This document shows positions 31,261 through 40,850 of a stretch of DNA of 64,000 nt, piece after piece. The translations under genes and the position numbers were made by a program. Where the stretch lies: assembly GCA_023678885.1 (NCBI GenBank), contig CM042994.1:21485073-21549072 (forward strand), read 5' to 3'. The DNA comes from Pogostemon cablin. Taxonomy: Eukaryota > Streptophyta > Magnoliopsida > Lamiales > Lamiaceae. Under the pieces are notes generated by a model. That model was not told the DNA's origin. It was given only the letters and a program-made list of their open reading frames with translations, and searched no databases. Position 1 is the stretch's first letter, and every line of letters starts with the position of its first letter.

Positions 31261-33090
31261 TATAAAAAAACTAATGAAGTAATTTATTAGAAAAAAAAAA
31301 GAATGTAGAACGAGAATACGAGAAAATTTTAAGTAAATCCCCAAGTTACCCTTCGCGATCCAAATAAAATTCGGGATATTCGCTATTTTAATGGGAACCC
31401 CTGCTTTTTCTTTTTTTTTAAATTTATTTATTACTACCCCATATTAATTTAATTTTATTTTATTTTTTAAAAAAGAAGTATGTAACAACCCAAGAGGCCC
31501 TGTACCTTATATGCTCTCATTAACTATCCCTTGGCACTCTGCACATTGGACCAAACGCCTTCCTTCACTCTATAGGTATATGTTTCATTTAATTTTACCT
31601 CTTATTTTCCATCTGTTTAAAATGTTTTTAGTATCTTGATTTTGCAGTTTGCCAAGTGTTTTATGGTTGATTTAATTTTTTTTTTTTTTTGGATTCTTTG
31701 GATTTAAGAGTAAACTGTTGATTTTTATGATGGCTGTATTATTCTCTCTGAAAATAATTGTTAATTTGGCTGTCATTATATCTTACGTTTCTTCCCTAGG
31801 ACTAGTATTCCGTAAAAAGAATAATGATGCCACAGTTCATTAGATTAATTTAATTTTTTATGTTATTATTATGAAATGTGTAGTAATCCATTTTCGATTT
31901 CTCCATTTACTTTTTCAATCTTAAAATTTTAGTGATTTAAGCTATAAATAAATAGGGTGTTATTCCATATCACACACTTCCATTCCTGTCACGCTCAGGA
32001 GATCGATTCCATATAAATTTTAGTGATTTAAGCTATAAATGGTTATTTTTATATCCATTGCTTTAATGAATCGATTTAAATAAGTAAAAGGTCAGGACTC
32101 AGGAGATCGATCCTTAGGGTTGGAAGTTTTTGTTTCCTTAAAGTGTAATATATTTTATTTTCTTATTTTTTTAAATATTTCTTTTATTCTAAATTTTCTT
32201 TAACAATTTTTTATTTAATATTTTGTATCCTTGTTTTTATCCATTTACTTTCATATTTATTAAATATTTTAGTTAAATTATTTTTATCCGTCTTTTCTTA
32301 TTTCTTCTACTTAAAACATTTAACATATTTATATAACTTTTTTTATTATTTTTTTTATTTTTTAACTTTATATAATATTATTAGATCTTTTAAAATAAAT
32401 CACTTATATATTTATATTACTATTACCATTTTAATTAATAACGTATATTTTGTCCTTTCTATTACTCCAATTCTACCATTACACTTTTTACAATTTCTTT
32501 GGTTTCTTCATTATACGGCTTTTCACCCTATAAAAAGGGTAAAATTTTCAAAAATATGAAATTTCTAAATACACTATTTTAAAAATGCCACACGTATTTA
32601 ATACACATGGCTTACTTTATTAATTAATTATTATTTAAAAAGATTATATTATTTTTAAAAGGTCAATAAATTTTGTTAAAAATACTCCTATAACATTTCG
32701 TATATACAAATTCCAATCTCCATTTTATATATTACATATTAATATACGTACTAGAAAGTGGTATTTGATGGACCTCACATTCTTTGCCACATGTCATATA
32801 TCCTAACTAATGCATATGTGTAATCTCACTTTTGTAAAGCCTTTTATGAGTGCTCCAATTTCAGGTTAAATTATAAAAATTATGTTAATGGAATTCTTTG
32901 TCATAGTAATAGTTCATCCACTTGTGAAATTGTCAATCCCGACCCTACATTTATCTCCATTAACAACCTTTAAATTATTTAATTTTTCGGTAAATCTTGC
33001 AAATGTACAATCGGTGCTTTGCAATACATTACCAAAATGTGTGAGTGACTCAGGTTCGATTCTTATTGAAAACGAATAGGAGGAGAATTA
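31261..33090. other. AT-rich intergenic DNA, no gene
   Basis: No gene was recognised. TTTTAGTGATTTAAGCTATAAATA occurs twice (31928 and 32017, split here as two shorter matching stretches), with GGAGATCGAT at 31998 and 32102. A GACTCAGGTTCGATTCT stretch at 33046-33062 resembles a tRNA B-box, but no A-box or tRNA fold accompanies it. Confidence 0.45.
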
Positions 33091-33093
33091 TAA

Positions 33094-34200
33094 GGAGGCT
33101 TAGAGATTAAAGCCGTATGGCTTGGAGATTAAGGGCGTATGAGTGCTTAGTGAACTGAATACTGTGAACTAAATACTAATTATACTAACGTAACTGTACT
33201 AACGTGGAGTATTTACTGAAATTTAATTAGATAAGGTTTGGAGATTAAGGGCGTATGAGTGCTTAGTGAACTAAATACTACATATACTAACGTAACTATA
33301 CTACCGTGGAGTATTTACTGAAATTTAATTAGATAAAGAATGAATCTAACTGTTGAGATCTTTCAGGTGCACCGCAGTTAGGTGCTTGGTGAACTAAATA
33401 CTAATTATACTAACGTAACTGTACTAACGTGGAGTATTTACTGAAATTTAATTAGATAAGGCTTGGAGATTAAGGGTGTATGAGTGCTTAGTGAACTAAA
33501 TACTACATATACTAACGTAACTATACTACCGTGGAGTATTTACTGAAATTTAATTAGATAAAGAATGAATCTAACTGTTGAGATCTTTCAGGTGCACCGC
33601 AGTTAGGTGCTTGGTGAACTAAATACTAATTATACTAACGTAACTGTACTAACGTGGAGTATTTACTGAAATTTAATTAGATAAGGCTTGGAGATTAAGG
33701 GCGTATGAGTGCTTAGTGAACTAAATACTACATATACTAACGTAACTATACTACCGTGGAGTATTTACTGAAATTTAATTAGATAAAGAATGAATCTAAC
33801 TGTTGAGATCTTTCAGGTGCACCGCAGTTAGGTGCTTGGTGAACTAAATACTAATTATACTAACGTAACTGTACTAACGTGGAGTATTTACTGAAATTTA
33901 ATTAGATAAGGCTTGGAGATTAAGGGCGTATGAGTGCTTAGTGAACTAAATACTACATATACTAACGTAACTATACTACCGTTGAGTATTTACTGAAATT
34001 TAATTAGATAAAGAATGAATCTAACTGTTGAGATCTTTCAGGTGCACCGCAGTTAGGTGCTTGGTGAACAAAATACTAATTACACTAACGTAACTGTACT
34101 AACGTGGAGTATTTACTGAAATTTAATTAGATAAAGAATTAATCTAACGGTTGAGATCTTCCAGTGCACCGCAGTTGGACTCTGATCTTCCAGGTGCATC
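33094..34200. repeat. 225-bp two-part tandem array
   Basis: The marker GAGATTAAGG (GAGATTAAGGG) starts at 33241, 33466, 33691 and 33916, exactly 225 bp apart each time. Each unit has two related halves: one with CTACATATACTAACGTAACT and ATACTACCGTGGAG, the other with TAATTATACTAACGTAACTG and TACTAACGTGGAG. Both end GAAATTTAATTAGATAA. There are four full units plus partial units at both edges, with few differences between units, so the array is young. Confidence 0.95.
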
Positions 34201-34441
34201 GCAGTTGAACTCTTAAATAGGTGGTCATATATAAAAATATCCAAAATATATAGACATATAAAAAATCATTACACTGTAACAACTAACTTTTTATTACATA
34301 TTATCTTATATTTTATCAATTTAGTGTTTGAATTCAGACCCGATAAAAAAAATAATTTAAAATCCAAATTGATAATTTATTTATTTTAGGCCTTGATAAC
34401 ATATAAATTAATAAAAATTAAAAATTATCACATGACAATTA

Positions 34442-34745
34442 ACCACGAAAAAATAATTAATAAGGAATGCATTTTGGAGTCGTATGTGAATGGTTATGGT
34501 AGCTTAGAAACAATATGGCAAGTTCAATTGTTTACTTTCCAACAAAGATAGTGCTGTCACAAATATTATTAAATTACTTTTTAGGATTAACGAACTAATT
34601 GTTTTGTCTCATTGTTTCATTAGATACACACATGATACAGTACCATATTCTAGAAATATTATGGTTGGAGGGTAAATAAATATACGAAAAAACCTAAAAT
34701 ATCCTAAAGTTTATCATAACATTCAATTATATACATAATTAAATA
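34442..34745. repeat. Dispersed duplicate B, copy 2
   Basis: This is the partner of 23765-24115, sharing GTGCTGTCACAAATATTAT, TTGTTTTGTCTCATTGTTTC and AATAATTAATAAGG in order. It is shorter because of small deletions. A second internal duplication (AAACCTAA-ATATCCTAAAGTTTATCA-AAC) lies at 34689-34805. Confidence 0.75.
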
Positions 34746-35350
34746 TAAATATTTAATTTTATACAGAAAAAACCTAATTTGTCCTAAAGTTTATCACAAC
34801 ATTCAATTATATACATAATTAAATATAATATGTCATTTTTACTGTCTGTTGATGCAAAAACTGTATTGAGATATAGGAGTAGTTTCTTCTCTCTTACATT
34901 ATCATTTACTATAATTAATGACATAAAAGATATAGTAATGTTTATAAAATAGTACCTCAAAGCTCTTTACTTTTATTATAGATGTGGAATTTATGAAAAA
35001 TTATTTTTTAATTCATTTTATTAACTTTTGAGGATAAAATTATACTCTTTTCGTCTGTCTATAAAGTACTCATTTATTTTTTCGCCTGAATTAAGAAATA
35101 TTATTATTTTATATAAAGTGGATAATTGTATTAGTGATAAGGGATAGACCATATATGGAGGAACCCTTTTACCAAAAAAGGAAAAATGAATACATTTAGA
35201 GGAAACGACTAAAATTGCAAAATGAAAGGAGATGTTATGTGTGCAGCGTGTTATATGAGTATGACATTATTAAAAGTATAATGGGTTGAGACTTGAAAGG
35301 TTTTAAAATTTTTATTATTTTTAAATGATAATAAAAAGTGTAATGAAATA

Positions 35351-35562
35351 CTCTCTCTCATTCGAAAGGTCCCTTTTTTTCATTTTGGACGTCTCACCCA
35401 AAGAATCACATTTTTCTTTTTACACATATGGGATAATGGGCTCCATTAATACAATTAAAATATGGGGCCCACACTCTCCCTAATACAACTACCCACTACA
35501 CATTAAATACAAATATTTCTTAATCTCCGTGCAAAAAAATCATTTGAGAGGGACAGAGGAAG
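35351..35562. mobile_element. Stowaway-like MITE
   Basis: TA at 35349-35350 and 35563-35564; ends CTCTCTCTCATTCGAAAGG and inverse TTTGAGAGGGACAGAGGAAG. 212 bp. Confidence 0.75.
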
Positions 35563-35595
35563 TATATAAAAGAAGAAAAGAATCTTAGTTTATTA

Positions 35596-35811
35596 CTCCC
35601 TCCGTCCACTTGATTGAATGAGGGTCATTTGCTTTTTTGTACGCGGATTATTATTATTTAATGTGTAGTGGGTAGTTGTATTAGTGAGTGCCCCATATTT
35701 TAGTTGTATTAGCGTGTGTGTGAGTCTCATATATGTAAAAAAGAAAATGAGACTCTTTAGGGCGAACGACCAAAATAGAAAAAAAAACACTCATTCGAGC
35801 GGACGGAGGAA
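35596..35811. mobile_element. Stowaway-like MITE
   Basis: TA at 35594-35595 and ~35812-35813; ends CTCCCTCCGTCCACTTGATT and inverse CGAGCGGACGGAGGAA. About 216 bp, only 31 bp from the previous MITE and in opposite orientation by interior motifs. Confidence 0.75.
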
Positions 35812-35856
35812 TATATATGCATGTGTTTAGCAGAAGATAAGTATTTACCGTATAAG

Positions 35857-36391
35857 TAGGGATGACAATGGGACGGGTATTTCATGATACACGGTCTACC
35901 CAAACCTTTATGGGTAGGGTACATGTAGTTGTAAACGGGTGTGGGACGGGTAGGGGTAATGCCTCAAAACCAGCGAGTACCCCGATTATATGTATATTTT
36001 TAATAAAATTAAATATATATTATATAATTTATATATTGTAAGATATTTTATATATTTAATTAATAGTTATAAGTTTTATTTAATCATATTTATTAAATAT
36101 TTATTTAAAATAATAGAATTTATATTATATTTATTATATATTTAATTAATAATAATGTAATTTTTATTATTATATTTATTTAGACAATAAAAAATATAAA
36201 TATATATAAAATAAATGAATATTAAATGGCTATGAGTGCCGCGGGTATTGATAAACGGTAAAGGGAATGATATGTGTATTATAATAATTTTTTTAAATAG
36301 AACAAATACGGATACAAAAAGTTATTTTTTAATCAAATATGGATACAAATATCCTATAATAAACGGATATCCTACCTGTTACTATCCTTAA
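35857..36391. mobile_element. hAT-like MITE remnant (TAGGGATGACAATGGG end)
   Basis: The left end, TAGGGATGACAATGGGACGG, followed by GGGTA-rich motifs, is the usual start of a common plant hAT MITE type. The right part has inverse-like CGGATATCCTACCTGTTACT and ATCC. The right boundary is degraded and no clear target duplication was found. Confidence 0.5.
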
Positions 36392-36539
36392 AAGGCACAG
36401 TAAGTTAATGTGCAGATAGCATAATGGGCGGTCGACCCTCCACCTATCTCGTTGACTCTAAAAAGTACTTCGATCGGGTCGAGTGGCCCAACCCACCACT
36501 TAAATGGGCCCAACTACTGTTGTGCCACGTGTGAAGCTT

Positions 36540-36750
36540 GTTACACTTATACCCACTTCTAAGAATATACTATTTTATAAGCCTTAAAAATTATTAAAAG
36601 TAATAGAGCTTCCACACAAATTGCATTTAAGACAAACCATTAAAAGTAATAAAGCTTCTACACAAATTGCATTCAACACTATTTTATACGCCTTAAAAAC
36701 TAGTATTTAAATTAATAGAGCTTACACCACTAATTGCATTTAAGATGGTT
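36540..36750. repeat. Three imperfect ~65-95 bp tandem repeats
   Basis: AATAGAGCTTCCACACAAATTG and variants (AATAAAGCTTCTACACAAATTG, AATAGAGCTTACACCACTAATTG shortened here) recur at about 36602, 36647 and 36714. Each is followed by CATT(T/C)AA. Confidence 0.7.
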
Positions 36751-37342
36751 TGAATCACATACAAATTTATAAGAATATCATGCATTCATTAAAAAAACTA
36801 CAATTTAAAAGAATATTATGATTTATGCATGCATTCTTGGATTGGTTATGTAATCCAAACTCTAAGCAGAATACCGTAAATGCGTCAAGAGTGTTGAATC
36901 CATTTTGCCTTGTGATCACCAGGAAAAAAAAATCATTGCAATTTGCCGCAAATAATCCACTATCTTGTTGAATTGTGTGCGTTTCTTAACTATATTTAAG
37001 AATGGTGTTCTTTTTCATAATTTTTCAAAAATAAAAATTAATTTGCAAGAGCAGGTAAGTCGTGATTTTTATTTATTATTATTATTTTTTTCATCTAACT
37101 TTTATTATGATTGATAAAGGTTATACTTTTATCACAGTGTGTTGGTGAGAAAAAGTTGGTCGTTAAATGGTGACGGTTGATTTATGATTAAAAAAATTAG
37201 TAGGGAGTGTGGCCCTGTGGGTGTGTACACACGAGAAAGAGAGAGTGACAATGAGGAAGAGATATTATGCACGTGTAGCAAATTTTTTAGCAATACTTTG
37301 ATTAATAAAAATATATTAATATTTTTATTAAAAACATGGACT

Positions 37343-37830
37343 AAAATATGAGGGGGAGAATTGCAAAAATACACAAAATTCATAGTGTCAAAATTTTATC
37401 AACACTTTATTTTGTTTGTTATCTTTTTTATATAATTGTATATTTTTGGATTTATTTACCTTTCATATTCAAAATCAATACACAATATGTCTCTTGTGTA
37501 GGTCACCCACATGGGTCTATCCACATCTGTTCTAGTGTGGGTTATAGTGTGGGTCACAGTGTGGTCACCCACATGCGGCCGGCGGTGGGTGTGGGTGACG
37601 GTGTGGGCCACCCACATGGTCGGTGGTGGGTGTGGGTCACCCAAATGGCTGGCGGCGGCCAGCGGCAGTGGGGTGTGTGGGTGAGTGGGTGGGTACTTGA
37701 AATTTTTTTTATTTTGATAGAAGGGGTATAAGGTTCATTTTTGGTAAATTGGTTAAAAAAAGAATGTAAAAAAGTGGTTGGCATTATATTTGATAAGTGA
37801 GAGTGTATATTTACCTATTGGCACAATATG
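37343..37830. repeat. Region with GTGGGTCACCCAC palindromic repeats
   Basis: Between 37498 and 37690 the words GGTCACCCACATG, GTGTGGGT and GGCCACCCACATGG recur, mixing direct and inverse copies that can pair. It is GC-rich within AT-rich DNA. Long frames on both strands (VGHPHG / THTHRRP type) are low-complexity artefacts. This is probably the core of a non-autonomous transposon. Confidence 0.55.
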
Positions 37831-38165
37831 AAAAATATAATTCTCTTGTGCCCGAAAACATGCAAGACTTTGTTTTATTTTTTTTAATGTCATATATTTA
37901 GTGAAAAATATTCTTAATGTCCAAATGATAAAAAATCCTTAACTTAGAGTCAGTAAAATCAAGTTATAAATATATAATTGATTTATTTATTTTAATCAAG
38001 TTTAAAATCGTCTCAATTTTATTTTTTATTTTTTTTATTTTTTAATTTAGCGTGTTTCGAGACTATTACTAAAAAAATGGGGGTATAAAGAAAATTTGAT
38101 AAAAATTATAGGGCACTTTCTGCAAATGCCTTTTCTCGACGGTATACTCATGTCATGTACGCTCG

Positions 38166-38180
38166 CTTATATTCATATTG
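38166..38180 (+). promoter_or_regulatory. Possible core promoter of the PHO2-like gene
   Basis: A TATA-like CTTATATTCATATTG lies ~100-150 bp upstream of the exon-like leader sequence. This is a weak motif in AT-rich DNA; the true transcription start is not visible. Confidence 0.25.
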
Positions 38181-39856
38181 CAGTATTCCATCACTGATGA
38201 ACCGTTACACACCGATGCACAGAGTGTATGGTGAAGTGGAGGATCCGAAAGAGGAAAGTAGTGCGACTTCGTGATTCTTCTGTTTCTGCCTGGGAATATG
38301 GCCGAATAATTCTGTTATGCAAAGTTGCGAAAATGGATTGATTGAAGAGATTTGGAGAGTCTTGTTGGCCTCTCTGAATTCCGCTTCTTCCCCCTCTACT
38401 TTTCAATCAATTCATTCACACTCAAAACTCACTTTCCTCTCTCTTCGGAAACGCCCCCAAATAATTGCAGTAAAGTTGGATCAAAAGTTAAAGATTCCAA
38501 AAGGTGGGAGAAGGTCTTTGCTTGGAACCAGTGTTGTTTTTTTACCTGAAAACTTTTGAGATGGAAGCTTCTTTGTAGGCGCGTCTCGATTACTGTTGAT
38601 CGTCGTGTCTTCTGCAAATCTCGGGTATGCTTCTTTATGTTCTCCTTTTCCCCCTTAATTCTGTGTGTGTTGGCTTTCTTTCTGTGCAATATGGTTTTAT
38701 TTTTCAATAATTTTTATTTTGAAGAGATTTATGGATTGAGTATGATCTTTTTGAGCATGAATTTGTGACGTTTGATTAGAATATTGAATTTGTTATGCTT
38801 GTTCGTATTACTTCTTCAAGAATTTATAAAGGAATTCGTGCATCAATTTTACCTTCTGGAAGCTGAGAGGAAGTTTCTTATTTTATAATTTCATTAATTG
38901 ATGTTTTGTTGTCTGAAATTATATATGCTATGAATAGAGATTTTTATAAATATTGTTTATGCTACGGAAAATGGTTTGAAAATTTCTTAATTTAATTTGT
39001 ATTTTTCATCTTCCGCATAACTTGATTAACCTGGCAGTGTTGACAATTTGCTTCTTATTAAAGACCTAGTATATTTTAATATGGAAGCTTGAGTGAAGAC
39101 ACTTGAATTCATGACATGGAATTTTATTTCAGTGTCAAATGGTGAGGAGAGACGTGAACTCTAATTATGTTCCAAAAAAAGAATCTTTACAATGCAAGAA
39201 ATCAGGCTGTTCCATCAATTTAAAGAGAAGATTTATCCAATAGCTCATGTTATGAAAATTGTTCTTTGATTCTTCAGTTAAAAAAATGTTTACATGATAT
39301 AAATATGTAAGATACTAAGTTAAATATGTAAGATACTAAGTTTTATGGAGTCATCTTATCCTGTAAATTCTGTTGAACACAAGTCTTAATGTTTTGTTGA
39401 CGGGGAATCGTAAGCTTCAGAGATGAATTTTGTTGATTGTTTAAGTTACTGGTATTACAAACTTCCTGCACTAGAATAGAGATATTAGAAATATTAACAA
39501 TTTTCTATGTTTATTACTTTATTTTTGTATTTTCTGTCATTGTTCTCATATTGAAGTAATGTTTATGAAAATCTCACCATAAGAAGAATGTTCAATCAAA
39601 ATTTTTCTTCTGCTTCATTTGCATACAATACCTCATATAAATAGGTCACCTGTCTGCAGGTTCTTAGTTGATGTATTACTGGCCATACCATTTGGTTTGA
39701 CGACATCTCAACATTGTTGATACAAAACCAAGCTTTGACGAATCCTCTCCAACAGTATATACATGCACATCTGTGATCAAATCTGGAGATATTAGTTTTA
39801 TTTGGCCATTAAAGCGAAGATCATCTCTCTTTTTTTGTTGACTGTTCTCTTACAGT

Positions 39857-39877
39857 TGTAGATCCACCTCTTTGGCA
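39857..39877 (+). promoter_or_regulatory. Degenerate miR399-like site
   Basis: Ends CTTTGGCA, a perfect complement to the miR399 seed, but the 5' half (TGTAGATCCACCT) pairs poorly. It may be a decayed fourth site 37 nt before the first strong one. Confidence 0.3.
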
Positions 39878-39913
39878 TCACATGGAGCTATTAATTTGGC
39901 TGCACTGAAGTCT

Positions 39914-39934
39914 TAGGGCAAATCTCCTTTGGCA
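39914..39934 (+). promoter_or_regulatory. miR399 target site 1 in PHO2 leader
   Basis: Reads TAGGGCAAATCTCCTTTGGC plus A. Against the known miR399 (5' UGCCAAAGGAGAUUUGCCCUG) it is complementary at 20 of 21 positions, mismatched only at the first base of the site. Slicing of this transcript by miR399 lowers PHO2 under phosphate starvation. Confidence 0.9.
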
Positions 39935-40173
39935 ATTTTACTTGGCTTATAAAGAAGAAATTAGTTTTCTTCTGAGCCTTTATCAGTACTTTACTTCTCC
40001 ATCGGCAAATACGAGTTCCTCCAGTTGGGATTGCACCTATCTTTATTACAATTGTGAAGGACGGCTTATTGTATTGTCATTTTTCACATTCAGCTGCTCT
40101 CACAGCTTGTCATTGATTTGTTAGGGGGGCTCTTCACAGCTCGGCATTACTGTCTGCTGGTGAAACTTTGTTG

Positions 40174-40194
40174 GGGGGCAAATCTCCTTTGGCA
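40174..40194 (+). promoter_or_regulatory. miR399 target site 2 in PHO2 leader
   Basis: Reads GGGGGCAAATCTCCTTTGGC plus A, complementary to miR399 along the whole core; only the first two bases of the site differ from the ideal. It lies 260 nt downstream of site 1. Confidence 0.9.
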
Positions 40195-40261
40195 TTTTGG
40201 AGTTTAGCGACTCCTTTTATCCCTAGTATTGCATTTTGGAGTCTTCCACTCCTGCTATATT

Positions 40262-40282
40262 TGGGGCAAATCTACTTTGGCA
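40262..40282 (+). promoter_or_regulatory. miR399 target site 3 in PHO2 leader
   Basis: Reads TGGGGCAAATCTACTTTGGC plus A: as sites 1 and 2 but with A for C opposite miRNA position 9, near the slicing point. It lies 88 nt after site 2. Cleavage may be weaker here. Confidence 0.85.
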
Positions 40283-40850
40283 TATTGTCTCCTTTTCTGG
40301 AGATATCTTCATTAGAAAAAAAAAAAAAAGAGTTCAGTAACAAAGACATACATCCGTGGCAAGGTCTCCAGTCTCCAATTTCTTAAGTTATCACTCATTC
40401 TGTAAGAGGTTATTGCTGGAAGTTAGTCTCACAACTAAGGCGTAATTCAGGTGGTAAGCCTCTCCTTTTACCTTTATTATAACTAGTTATACTTCACAAT
40501 TAGTGTTCCTAGATATAACTAAATTCTTTCATCTTTGCTAATGCTAAGCTGATCCCAGTTTCTCCTTGATTGTTTGGTTGATGAGACAATTATTACATTT
40601 CTATGCATAAAGGGATTGATAACTTAGCATCTAAGATAAATCTTATCATTTAATTCATCCTATGCATGACTCTTAATTAGCGTTGTTAATGCTTGGAGTT
40701 GATAGTGTAGCATCTCAAATAAATGTTCACGAGGAAGACCTCTTAAATCATGTTTTGCTTCATTCAACCAATTTTTTCTCCCCGATAATTTATTTTCTAT
40801 GATGTTTTTGATAATGAAGTTACAGATATATTCCTCCAGGAGTCAGCATT

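Larger units (their letters stand above)
38260..40850 (+). other. Spliced 5' leader of the PHO2-like gene
   Basis: Upstream of the PHO2 start the base composition is exon-like, and two introns fit. The first leader exon ends near 38624 (donor GGTATGCTTC) and is rejoined at about 39660 (acceptor CACCTGTCTGCAG). The second leader exon (39660 to about 40452) ends near GTGGTAAGCC. A second intron runs to the acceptor TATTCCTCCAG at about 40839, 12 bp before the ATG. The second leader exon holds all the miR399 sites. Long, multi-exon leaders with miR399 sites are the rule for plant PHO2 genes. Exon borders are inferred, not shown by transcripts. Confidence 0.6.

Noticed and set aside
33046..33062. 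tRNA-like B-box (GGTTCGATTCT) suggesting a SINE or tRNA gene
   Set aside because: No A-box at the right distance, no cloverleaf, no A-tail or target duplication that I could find.
37348..37784. Open frames of 62-127 codons on both strands
   Set aside because: They arise from GTGGGTCACCCAC-type repeats and give low-complexity Val-Gly-His or Thr-His peptides.
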